Of a stretch of DNA of 5,454 bases, positions 1 to 5,340 are shown piece by piece. Positions within the stretch are counted from its first letter, which is position 1. Each line of letters opens with the position of its first letter. A program made the translations under genes and the position numbers. Under the pieces are notes generated by a model. It saw only the letters and a list, made by a program, of their open reading frames with translations. It was not told the origin of the DNA and did not search any database. Location of the stretch: the NCBI GenBank assembly GCA_024636355.1, contig JAGXHH010000226.1, positions 1 through 5,454 of the forward strand, written 5' to 3'. The stretch is from Desulfobacteraceae bacterium. GTDB lineage: Bacteria; Desulfobacterota; Desulfobacteria; Desulfobacterales; Desulfosalsimonadaceae.

Positions 1-179
1 ATGACCGGGTCTTTATCTTCGACTACAAGGTCCGGGCGCAACTGCCGGATGTCCTGCCGCACGGCCGGGTGACCCTGTATGGTGTGGTTTACAACCTGTT
101 TAACACCCATTATATCTATCGCAAGGTCTATCCCCAGCCGGGCCGCTGGGTCGAGGGCGGCATGGTTTACCAATTCTGA
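1..179 (+). CDS. TonB-dependent outer-membrane receptor, C-terminal fragment (5' end outside window)
   Basis: The reading frame is open from base 3 and ends at TGA 177-179, giving 58 residues. The fragment contains YNLFNTHYIYRKVYPQPGR, ends VEGGMVYQF, and alternates polar and hydrophobic residues like closing beta-strands. An N-L-F-N motif followed by Y..YPQPGR and a final aromatic residue is typical of the last two strands of TonB-dependent receptors, and the terminal Phe fits the outer-membrane beta-barrel assembly signal. These receptors import iron chelates, cobalamin, nickel complexes or other scarce solutes using TonB/ExbBD energy. The substrate cannot be read from this fragment because plug and TonB box are missing. 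The next gene on the same strand is a solute-binding lipoprotein, so the pair may serve one uptake route, but about 180 bp of repeat DNA separates them. Another beta-barrel family is the main alternative. Confidence 0.8.
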   Translation, partial: DRVFIFDYKVRAQLPDVLPHGRVTLYGVVYNLFNTHYIYRKVYPQPGRWVEGGMVYQF

Positions 180-365
180 ATTGGGATATCTGGTTATCCG
201 GTTCGCTCCAGTGATGGATAATCCTAAACTTTTTGGTGCCAAGGCGATGAATCTCCTCTCGCAGAGGCGCTGGGATCGCAGAGGAACTCTCCGCGTCCTC
301 TGCGGCTTTGCGAGAGAAATCATTAACTGGAGTTTTCCGTATAACCAAATTCGGATATTCGAATG
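178..365. repeat. Nested palindromic intergenic element (MITE-like)
   Basis: The whole gap between the receptor stop and the next start codon is one imperfect nested palindrome. The outer arms are 190-213 and 325-349 in inverted orientation; both carry a core of the form CTGGA-N5-CCG-N-ATAACCA, read on opposite strands. The inner arms are TCTCGCA (257-263) against TGCGAGA (309-315), and a perfect 9-bp pair CGCAGAGGA (277-285) / TCCTCTGCG (296-304) around a 10-nt loop. No convincing reading frame fits it. Terminal inverted repeats around a CTCTGCG-rich palindrome suggest a non-autonomous mobile or REP/BIME-like repeat. If transcribed, it would fold into a long hairpin that could reduce read-through or stabilise the receptor mRNA 3' end. 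No target-site duplication was recognised. Confidence 0.6.
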
Positions 366-1946
366 CCGTACTTTTCCGAAGCAAAAAAGGTGGTCGGACT
401 TCTGCTGCTGATCGGCATCGGGTTGTGGATGCCGGCGTGCAGCAGCCCGGATCCGGGCGATAAAAAGCCGGAGGCGCACGAAAATATTCTGCGGATCGAC
501 GTAGACGCCCCCCTGGTCACCCTGGATCCGAATGCGGTTAACGGCCATTGCGCATCCATTGTTTTCCCGCTCCTCTACAGCTACCTGTTTGTGCCGGACC
601 ATTCCGGAACGCTCCAGCCCGACCTGGCGACCCATTGGCAATACGATCCGGAAAGCTGCACCTATACCATTACCTTGCGGGACGGGGCGCGCTTTCATGA
701 CGGCACACCTGTTACAACGGCCGATATCTGCTATTCCCTCCACCAATCCCAAAATGTCCGTCCCGCGTGTTATAAACGGATTCAGGCCGTGCGGGCCATA
801 TCGGACCTGGAGTTTTTCATTCGGCTGGAATCAAATGATCCGCAGTTTCTGCAAAAAATATGGGACGTGGAAATCGTTTCCGAACCCGGGGACAAACAGA
901 TGGACTATTACCATGCCCCAATCGGATCCGGCCCATTCCGCTTTTCCGGACGGCAGGGGGAAGATCGGGTTTATTTGACGGGCAATCCCGATTATCACGG
1001 GGGGCGGCCGGCACTTGCCGGCGTGCTGTTTACCTATGCGCCGGACAAGGAAAAGACCTGGACCCGGCTCCTTGCCGGTCAGACCGATATCGCCCCCAAT
1101 ATTTGCCCGGGGACGTATGAACGATTGAAACCCTACGCAGATCAATTCTATTTCGATATTTCCGTTTCAAACCGGTATACGATCCTGCTCTACAATACCC
1201 GCGACCCGTTGTTTGCCGACAAACGGGTCCGCCGCGCCATGGCCTGCGCCATCGACAGTCGCTATATCGTCGACCAGATCTTCAAGGGCCAGGCGGAACC
1301 GGCGACCGGCCCCATGGGTGTCGACTCGCCGTTTCACAGTCCGGCGGCAACCCTGCCGCCCTATGATCCCGAAAAAGCGTTGGAACTGCTGCACCAGGCG
1401 GGATGGCGCTTCGGCCCGGAAGGGAAATACCTTGTCAAGGACGGACGCCCCTTTTCCTTTACCCTGTTCATTGCGGAGGAATACGAAACAGAAAAGCAGG
1501 TGGCCCGATACATCCAGCTCTGTTTCAACGACATCGGCATCCAAATGCACATCGACGCCCTGCCGATGGATCAAATGGTATACCGATATTTTTCCAACGA
1601 TCAATTCCAGGCGGTCTTGACGGAACTGCATTGTGCACAAAACAGGCCTGAGTTTCTCCAAACGATCTGGTCACCCGTTTCTTCTGATTGCGCCATAGCA
1701 GGATGCTTTTATAATGCCGATGTAACCCGGTTGCTAAATCAGGCCGTCAACATTGACGAGCCCGGGCGAAAAAAAGCCCTCCTGCAACAGGTTGATACGC
1801 TCATCTGCGATCTCCAGCCGGGCACCTTCCTGTTTCACAAGAAATTTATTGATGCCATGTCCAAACGTTTTGATCTTAATCACCCGTTCGAAATGTCCAC
1901 CCTGGGGATATACGACTTGCAGCATGCCCGCCTTTCTGGTAATTAA
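363..1946 (+). CDS. Family-5 extracellular solute-binding lipoprotein (peptide/nickel/opine type)
   Basis: This 527-residue protein is probably the substrate-binding component of an ABC importer of the DppA/OppA/NikA class. Residues 1-25 form a lipoprotein signal: Lys at 8-9, a hydrophobic core near 10-22, and lipobox MPAC with lipidated Cys26 followed by Ser-Ser. The mature part shows family hallmarks: TLDPNAVN near 53-60, FHDGTPVTTAD at 111-121, GSGPF at 188-192, a NPDYHGG segment near 208-214, and RLLAGQTDI near 235-243. Length matches the family (about 500-540). The ATG at 363 has no good Shine-Dalgarno and lies at the edge of the palindromic repeat. It is kept because downstream alternatives would remove the positive charges of the signal. 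No permease or ATPase follows, so it is an orphan binding protein whose ligand (peptide, metal chelate or other) cannot be read from the sequence. The putative peptide gene begins 110 bp downstream, so co-transcription is possible but unproven. Confidence 0.9.
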   Translation: MPYFSEAKKVVGLLLLIGIGLWMPACSSPDPGDKKPEAHENILRIDVDAPLVTLDPNAVNGHCASIVFPLLYSYLFVPDHSGTLQPDLATHWQYDPESCTYTITLRDGARFHDGTPVTTADICYSLHQSQNVRPACYKRIQAVRAISDLEFFIRLESNDPQFLQKIWDVEIVSEPGDKQMDYYHAPIGSGPFRFSGRQGEDRVYLTGNPDYHGGRPALAGVLFTYAPDKEKTWTRLLAGQTDIAPNICPGTYERLKPYADQFYFDISVSNRYTILLYNTRDPLFADKRVRRAMACAIDSRYIVDQIFKGQAEPATGPMGVDSPFHSPAATLPPYDPEKALELLHQAGWRFGPEGKYLVKDGRPFSFTLFIAEEYETEKQVARYIQLCFNDIGIQMHIDALPMDQMVYRYFSNDQFQAVLTELHCAQNRPEFLQTIWSPVSSDCAIAGCFYNADVTRLLNQAVNIDEPGRKKALLQQVDTLICDLQPGTFLFHKKFIDAMSKRFDLNHPFEMSTLGIYDLQHARLSGN

Positions 1947-2045
1947 TCGTCATCAACCGGCTTATTCTACAAGCGGAAGATCGTCTTTACCGTTTAATGG
2001 AGGCGCTTGCCATTTCGTTCTGCTTTTTAATAACCATTTACAAGC

Positions 2046-2051
2046 AAGGAG
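2046..2051 (+). promoter_or_regulatory. Strong ribosome binding site of the small peptide gene
   Basis: AAGGAG is followed by 5 nt and then ATG at 2057. It is the best Shine-Dalgarno in this gene group, clearly better than those of the flanking long genes. It is the main reason for choosing 2057 over the upstream in-frame ATG at 1997, which has no purine-rich site. It suggests the peptide is made in excess over the enzyme that follows. Confidence 0.7.
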
Positions 2052-2056
2052 AAACC

Positions 2057-2161
2057 ATGTTGAAAAAGAAAGCCAGAATTATCGTTGTGCAGACAGGCAG
2101 TTACCGTGTCAACGAGACTCCCCCGAAATGCTGTGTTGGTTCTCCCAATACCCGCAACTGA
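2057..2161 (+). CDS. Candidate RiPP precursor peptide (34 aa) for the adjacent radical SAM maturase
   Basis: ATG 2057 to TGA 2159-2161 encodes 34 residues. The N-terminal half begins MLKKKAR and continues into a hydrophobic beta-prone stretch (IIVVQTGSY, residues 8-16), a plausible leader that could add a strand to a recognition domain. The C-terminal half has Asn19, Thr21, Pro22-Pro23, and then KCCVGSPNTRN from Lys24 to the end, with adjacent Cys25-Cys26. Cysteines beside Thr, Ser, Asn and Pro are common in cores modified by radical SAM/SPASM enzymes (thioether links in sactipeptides and ranthipeptides), but no known class was recognised. The gene lies 36 bp before the radical SAM/SPASM gene on the same strand, the usual precursor-maturase order. 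The frame is open upstream to 1943, with an in-frame ATG at 1997 (54 residues) lacking a Shine-Dalgarno. There is no GG-type cleavage motif. The loose resemblance to the short peptides beside Geobacter-type maturases ('geopeptide' systems) is from memory and unverified. It could be a chance frame, though position and RBS argue against that. Confidence 0.62.
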   Translation: MLKKKARIIVVQTGSYRVNETPPKCCVGSPNTRN

Positions 2162-2171
2162 TTCCACTTTT

Positions 2172-2201
2172 ATGATGATGGGAAGAAACGATTCCCTATG
2201 A
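2172..2201 (+). other. Nine-codon mini-frame whose stop overlaps the maturase start
   Basis: Three consecutive ATG codons at 2172, 2175 and 2178 open a frame reading MMMGRNDSL and stop at TGA 2199-2201. That stop overlaps the maturase ATG (2198-2200) as ATGA. No Shine-Dalgarno precedes it, so independent translation is doubtful. If ribosomes leaving the peptide gene re-initiate here, they would be delivered directly to the maturase start. Function is inferred from geometry only. Confidence 0.25.
2180..2196 (+). promoter_or_regulatory. Small hairpin covering the maturase Shine-Dalgarno
   Basis: GGGAA (2180-2184) pairs perfectly with TTCCC (2192-2196) around a 7-nt loop, ending one base before ATG 2198. 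The 5' arm is the only purine-rich Shine-Dalgarno-like sequence before the maturase, and it is rather far (about 12 nt) from the start when unfolded. In mRNA the stem would mask this site and could limit maturase translation relative to the peptide. The stem is only 5 bp, so the regulatory role is tentative. Confidence 0.35.
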
Positions 2202-3490
2202 CCTTGAAAAAATCGCGATTCACCGTGGCAGTGCCGTATGCGAACGCCCCGGACGACTATATCATCGTGTACCAAACGATGACAGCCGCTTTTGTCCTGA
2301 TCGGAAGCGAAGACTGGAGTATCGTATGCCAAGCCCCGGACCGATCCGATCCCGAAACCCGGCGGTTTCTCCGTCAGCAGGGGTTTTTCTTACCCCGCGG
2401 GACCGATGAAACGGTCGTCTACCAATGCTGGAAAGACCAGCACATGCATGATTTTTCCACCATTACCTCCAAGGTTTTGGTGACCCGGCGGTGCAACCTG
2501 CGCTGCCGCTACTGCGTGCTCGATGCCGGCGGTCGGGATATGACACAGGAGACGGCCGCCCGGATGGATGCGTTTTACCTGTCGTATATCGAGGAAAAAC
2601 GGCCGCGATCGGTCCGGGATGATTTCCTCGGCGGGGAGCCCCTGCTCAATTCCGATATCATAGAAGAATGCGCGGGCCGGCGCCTGGCCCACTGCAAAGC
2701 ACACGGCATTGCCTACGCTTTCACGATAACCACCAACGGCACGTTGCTTGCCCCGGAACGCGTTTCGAAGTTAAAAACTGTCGGGCTCAGCAGCATCAAC
2801 GTCAGCATGGCCGGTCCGAAAACCGTACACGACCGCCTCCGGCCCTCGGCCGATGGCGGGAAAACCTATGGGCGCATTCTCGCCAACCTGGCGGCAATAT
2901 CCGGCATGGTCCCCGTAACTATCGAATGCCAGTATGACAGCGGGGCTGCCGATTACCAACGCATGCCGGAAATGCTGACCGATTTTAAAAATCGCGGCAT
3001 CGAAATCGAAGCGGTCCATTTTACCCCCATCCTCCCCCGGCAGGGGGAAAACGCGTTCCACTGCGGCGTCGGCGATCCCGGCATCAGCCTGGAGCTGATG
3101 GCAATGGCCCGGCAGCACGGCCTGGCGGAACCCCTGGAAGCCCCCTCCAGCCTGTGCCTGGCCGAACGCCGGGCCCGGTTCGTGTTCGACATCGACGGCT
3201 CTCTCATTGCCTGCCCCGCATTAAACGAAGGGGAACAGGCCTACGGCAATGTCGATTCCGGCATCGATTTTGTCAATGAGGCGCAGCTCCTGTACCGGCA
3301 ACTGCCGGAAAAATGCATGGAAGACTGTCCGCTCCTGCCGATGTGCAGGGGCGGCTGCCGGCATCAGGCCATGGTTTTCCAGGGCGATTTCAACGGAATC
3401 GACTGCCGTTACGATGCCATGTACCGGCATTTGGAGGCCTATTTGCAGCAGCGGGCCGCACAGGTTATGGACAGCGGTCACAGCGCATGA
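2198..3490 (+). CDS. Radical SAM/SPASM peptide maturase
   Basis: This 430-residue enzyme probably modifies the peptide encoded just upstream. The radical SAM motif is CNLRCRYC with Cys99, Cys103 and Cys106 (CX3CX2C), binding the [4Fe-4S] cluster that cleaves S-adenosylmethionine. A GGEP motif at 145-148 and TITTNGT at 176-182 fit the SAM-binding barrel. The C-terminal SPASM region has Cys320-X13-Gly-X4-Cys339, then Cys373, Cys377, Cys383 (in LPMCRGGC), Cys387 and Cys403, enough for two auxiliary clusters. The Cys373-Cys377 spacing is X3, where X2 is usual. Residues 1-90 precede the barrel and may form a precursor-binding domain (beta-rich YIIVYQTMTAAFVLIG at 21-36), not confirmed. SPASM proteins include sulfatase maturases, PqqE, mycofactocin enzymes and sactipeptide or ranthipeptide synthases. 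The short Cys-containing gene upstream favours the peptide-modifying group. The start has only a weak, hairpin-covered RBS, and the stop overlaps the kinase start. Reaction type is unknown. Confidence 0.93.
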   Translation: MTLKKSRFTVAVPYANAPDDYIIVYQTMTAAFVLIGSEDWSIVCQAPDRSDPETRRFLRQQGFFLPRGTDETVVYQCWKDQHMHDFSTITSKVLVTRRCNLRCRYCVLDAGGRDMTQETAARMDAFYLSYIEEKRPRSVRDDFLGGEPLLNSDIIEECAGRRLAHCKAHGIAYAFTITTNGTLLAPERVSKLKTVGLSSINVSMAGPKTVHDRLRPSADGGKTYGRILANLAAISGMVPVTIECQYDSGAADYQRMPEMLTDFKNRGIEIEAVHFTPILPRQGENAFHCGVGDPGISLELMAMARQHGLAEPLEAPSSLCLAERRARFVFDIDGSLIACPALNEGEQAYGNVDSGIDFVNEAQLLYRQLPEKCMEDCPLLPMCRGGCRHQAMVFQGDFNGIDCRYDAMYRHLEAYLQQRAAQVMDSGHSA

Positions 3491-5271
3491 CCCTATCGCC
3501 GAAATCACGCCTGCTTTACAAGTTCCTGAAATTTTTGCTGCCGTTTACCGTCCTGACAATCACCGGCACGTCACTGGTGTTATCCGTTATCGTGTATCGC
3601 TACCTGGAGCAGATCGTCCGACGCGACTATACGCAGATCGTCAAGCGGTCGGCCGGGGAAATCGACATTTTCCTGGCCGGTGCCAGGCAGCACCTGGAAG
3701 GCCTCGGACTGATTATGGCAGCGGTCAAGTTGGACCAATGGCAGAAGGAAATCGCCATCACGGCGTTTCTGCACAAGACCCCGGAATTCGACTATGCTAA
3801 ACTGATCGAGGCCGGAAACCAGAATCTCCTTCAAACGGGGTTAAATGAGCCGGGTTTCGCCGATGTCAGGCAGAACATTGTCGCCCAGGCCTTTTCCGGA
3901 AGGTTCGCATCATCGGGTGTCATGCGCAGTGATGCCGGTTTGCCCGTCATCCTCATGGGGGTGCCGGTTTCAACAAGGGACCGGGTGGCCGAAGTGCTGT
4001 TGGCCCGGCTGAACCTGAATTCGGTCTGGAACGTCCTGGAAGGGATTTCCATCGGCGAAAGCGGCCAGGTCTACATCATGGACTTGTCAGGCGGTTACAT
4101 CGCTCACCGGCGGATGGACCGGGTGGTCAAAGGCCCGCCGGAAAAAATTCCGGAAATCCTTTCGAAACTCAAGGCCGATCCACGGGCCACACTCCAGTGG
4201 ACCGAGGATAACCCTGACGGCCGTACCTATCACATCGGCGCACTGATCGGTGATCATAACTGGGTGATTGCCTTGAGCCAGCCGGTTTCGGAGACCTATG
4301 CCTTATTGTATCACAATGGGATCATGGCGGCCCTGATCACGGCATTGCTGGGCGCCTTTTCAGTTTTTTTCGCCTTGCGCCAGAGCCGCAAGTTTCTAAG
4401 GCCGGTCAGCGAGTTGCATCAACAGGTTCTGGCCCTCAGCCGGGGCGAGCTGGACCGTAAGGTCGATATCCGGACAAACGACGAGATCGAGGCCCTTGGC
4501 CATGCATTCAACGAAATGACCGATGCCTTAAAGGCGCATATCGCCAGGGAGGTGGAAAGCGCTCGTGAACTGGTTCACGCCCGCAATCTGGCCACTCTGG
4601 GAACGGCATCCAGCAAGATAAATCATGAAATCGGAAATTTCCTCAATGATACGAACATGGCTATCTTCGCATTGAAAGGGGAGAATTTAAGCAGCAGAGG
4701 TTCGAGAATTCTGGATCTACTTGAAAACGAATCCAGGGAGCTCAACACGTTTATCCGGAGTTTACTCGATTTTGCCCGCAAGCCGCAACTCCAGCTGCAG
4801 TTGCTTTCCATTGAGCCCCTGCTGTGCAATGTGATGGACATTTACCGGCAGGCAGCCGAACACGCGGGCGTCGATCTTGTCCTTGACTGGCCGGAGACCA
4901 TGCCGCCGGCCTGCGTTGACAGCGGTCTTTTTGCCCGGGCCGTGCACAACCTTATTAAAAACGCACTCGATGCCATGCCCGAAGGCGGGGTACTCCGTAT
5001 CCTCGGCAATCACACCGACGGGGTAATTGAAATCCGGTTTGAAGATACCGGCTGCGGGATAGACCCGGTAACGGCGAATCGGATCTTTGAACCGTTTTTT
5101 TCCAGCAAGTCCGGCAGCGGCACCGGCCTGGGGCTGCCGATTGTACAGAACATTGTCGATGCCCACCAAGGCGCCATTGAATGCCGTAGTACCCCGGGCA
5201 TCGGCACCACTTTTGTCATTCGACTTCCCCTTGGAAACGGAAAAACCGCATCAATTGTGAATTGTGAATAG
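3487..5271 (+). CDS. Membrane sensor histidine kinase with dCache-like periplasmic domain
   Basis: This 594-residue kinase starts at ATG 3487, overlapping the maturase stop as ATGA; a longer in-frame start at 3313 lies wholly inside the maturase gene and is rejected. Order: TM1 about 15-37; periplasmic region about 40-275 with a Cache-type GESGQVYIMDLSGGYIAH segment at 190-207; TM2 about 278-297; HAMP linker about 298-352; dimerisation/phosphoacceptor helix with SSKINHEIGNFLN, phosphorylatable His380; ATPase domain with N-box NLIKNALDAM (Asn488, Asn492), G1 DTGCGI (520-525), F-box FEPFF (534-538) and G2 GSGTGLGL (543-550). All catalytic boxes look intact. The H-box departs from the common HEINNPL form. 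There is no receiver domain and no response regulator beside it. Cache domains usually bind small extracellular ligands; here the ligand is unknown. The last residues (about 587-594) are encoded by an AT-rich heptamer repeat and look like a late addition. Overlap with the maturase implies shared translation and a functional link to the peptide system. Confidence 0.94.
   Translation: MTLSPKSRLLYKFLKFLLPFTVLTITGTSLVLSVIVYRYLEQIVRRDYTQIVKRSAGEIDIFLAGARQHLEGLGLIMAAVKLDQWQKEIAITAFLHKTPEFDYAKLIEAGNQNLLQTGLNEPGFADVRQNIVAQAFSGRFASSGVMRSDAGLPVILMGVPVSTRDRVAEVLLARLNLNSVWNVLEGISIGESGQVYIMDLSGGYIAHRRMDRVVKGPPEKIPEILSKLKADPRATLQWTEDNPDGRTYHIGALIGDHNWVIALSQPVSETYALLYHNGIMAALITALLGAFSVFFALRQSRKFLRPVSELHQQVLALSRGELDRKVDIRTNDEIEALGHAFNEMTDALKAHIAREVESARELVHARNLATLGTASSKINHEIGNFLNDTNMAIFALKGENLSSRGSRILDLLENESRELNTFIRSLLDFARKPQLQLQLLSIEPLLCNVMDIYRQAAEHAGVDLVLDWPETMPPACVDSGLFARAVHNLIKNALDAMPEGGVLRILGNHTDGVIEIRFEDTGCGIDPVTANRIFEPFFSSKSGSGTGLGLPIVQNIVDAHQGAIECRSTPGIGTTFVIRLPLGNGKTASIVNCE
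5253..5268 (+). repeat. Heptamer tandem repeat inside the kinase 3' end
   Basis: AATTGTG occurs twice in tandem (5253-5259 and 5260-5266) followed by a partial third unit, just before the TAG at 5269-5271. It encodes the final Val-Asn-Cys-Glu of the kinase. Because 7 is not a multiple of 3, gain or loss of a unit would change the C-terminus of the protein. Confidence 0.6.
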
Positions 5272-5308
5272 CTAACTTTGAATTACGGAATCTCGAATGA
5301 AAGAAAAT

Positions 5309-5340
5309 GCCACTGGAATTTTCCGGATAACCAAAGTGGC
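5309..5340. repeat. Third copy of the repeat arm, able to form a hairpin
   Basis: The 24 bases from 5312 to 5335 match 326-349 at 22 positions by hand alignment, in the same orientation. Against the reverse complement of 190-213, bases 5311-5334 match at 18 of 24. This copy also has complementary ends, GCCACT (5309-5314) and AGTGGC (5335-5340), so the transcript could fold into a stem-loop. It lies 38 bp past the kinase stop and just before the end of a possible reading frame from the other strand, a position suiting a two-way transcription end, although no run of T follows. No CTCTGCG inner palindrome accompanies it within the window. Confidence 0.5.

Noticed and set aside
257..315. Repeat units considered as a CRISPR array
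   Set aside because: The CTCTGCG-type motifs are inverted and unevenly spaced within 60 bp. There are no uniform direct repeats with spacers, and no cas gene is present.
79..411. A 110-codon plus-strand open frame crossing the receptor end and the palindromic repeat
   Set aside because: It runs out of frame with the receptor end and through non-coding repeat DNA into the lipoprotein gene in the wrong frame; no domain or RBS.
831..1145. Minus-strand open frames of 60-160 codons antisense to the lipoprotein, maturase and kinase genes
   Set aside because: All mirror strongly supported plus-strand genes and show no recognisable domains or RBS; they are normal shadows in fairly GC-rich coding DNA.
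1998..2012. Sigma54-like promoter (TGG...TTGC) before the peptide gene
   Set aside because: GG and GC are separated by 8 bases where 10 are required, so the spacing is wrong for a -24/-12 promoter.
1970..2028. Possible terminator: CAAGCG/CGCTTG pair followed by a short T-rich stretch
   Set aside because: Only a 6-bp stem with a loop of about 28 nt, and the T run (2024-2028) is 15 nt beyond the stem, so an intrinsic terminator is not supported.
2007..2033. Sigma70-like promoter (TTGCCA with TAATAA) before the peptide gene
   Set aside because: The spacer is 15 bp and the -10 is a moderate match. In an AT-rich gap this is weak evidence, so it is not annotated, although a promoter near here is plausible.
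1753..2175. A 140-codon plus-strand open frame across the end of the lipoprotein gene and the peptide gene
   Set aside because: It overlaps the well-supported lipoprotein in another frame, has arginine/serine-rich composition typical of a shadow frame, and shows no RBS. The small peptide frame at 2057 has better signals.
3313..3486. Upstream in-frame ATG extending the kinase by 58 residues
   Set aside because: It lies entirely inside the maturase SPASM-coding region and adds a sequence without signal or domain character. ATG 3487 gives a normal kinase N-terminus with a first membrane segment and an ATGA overlap.
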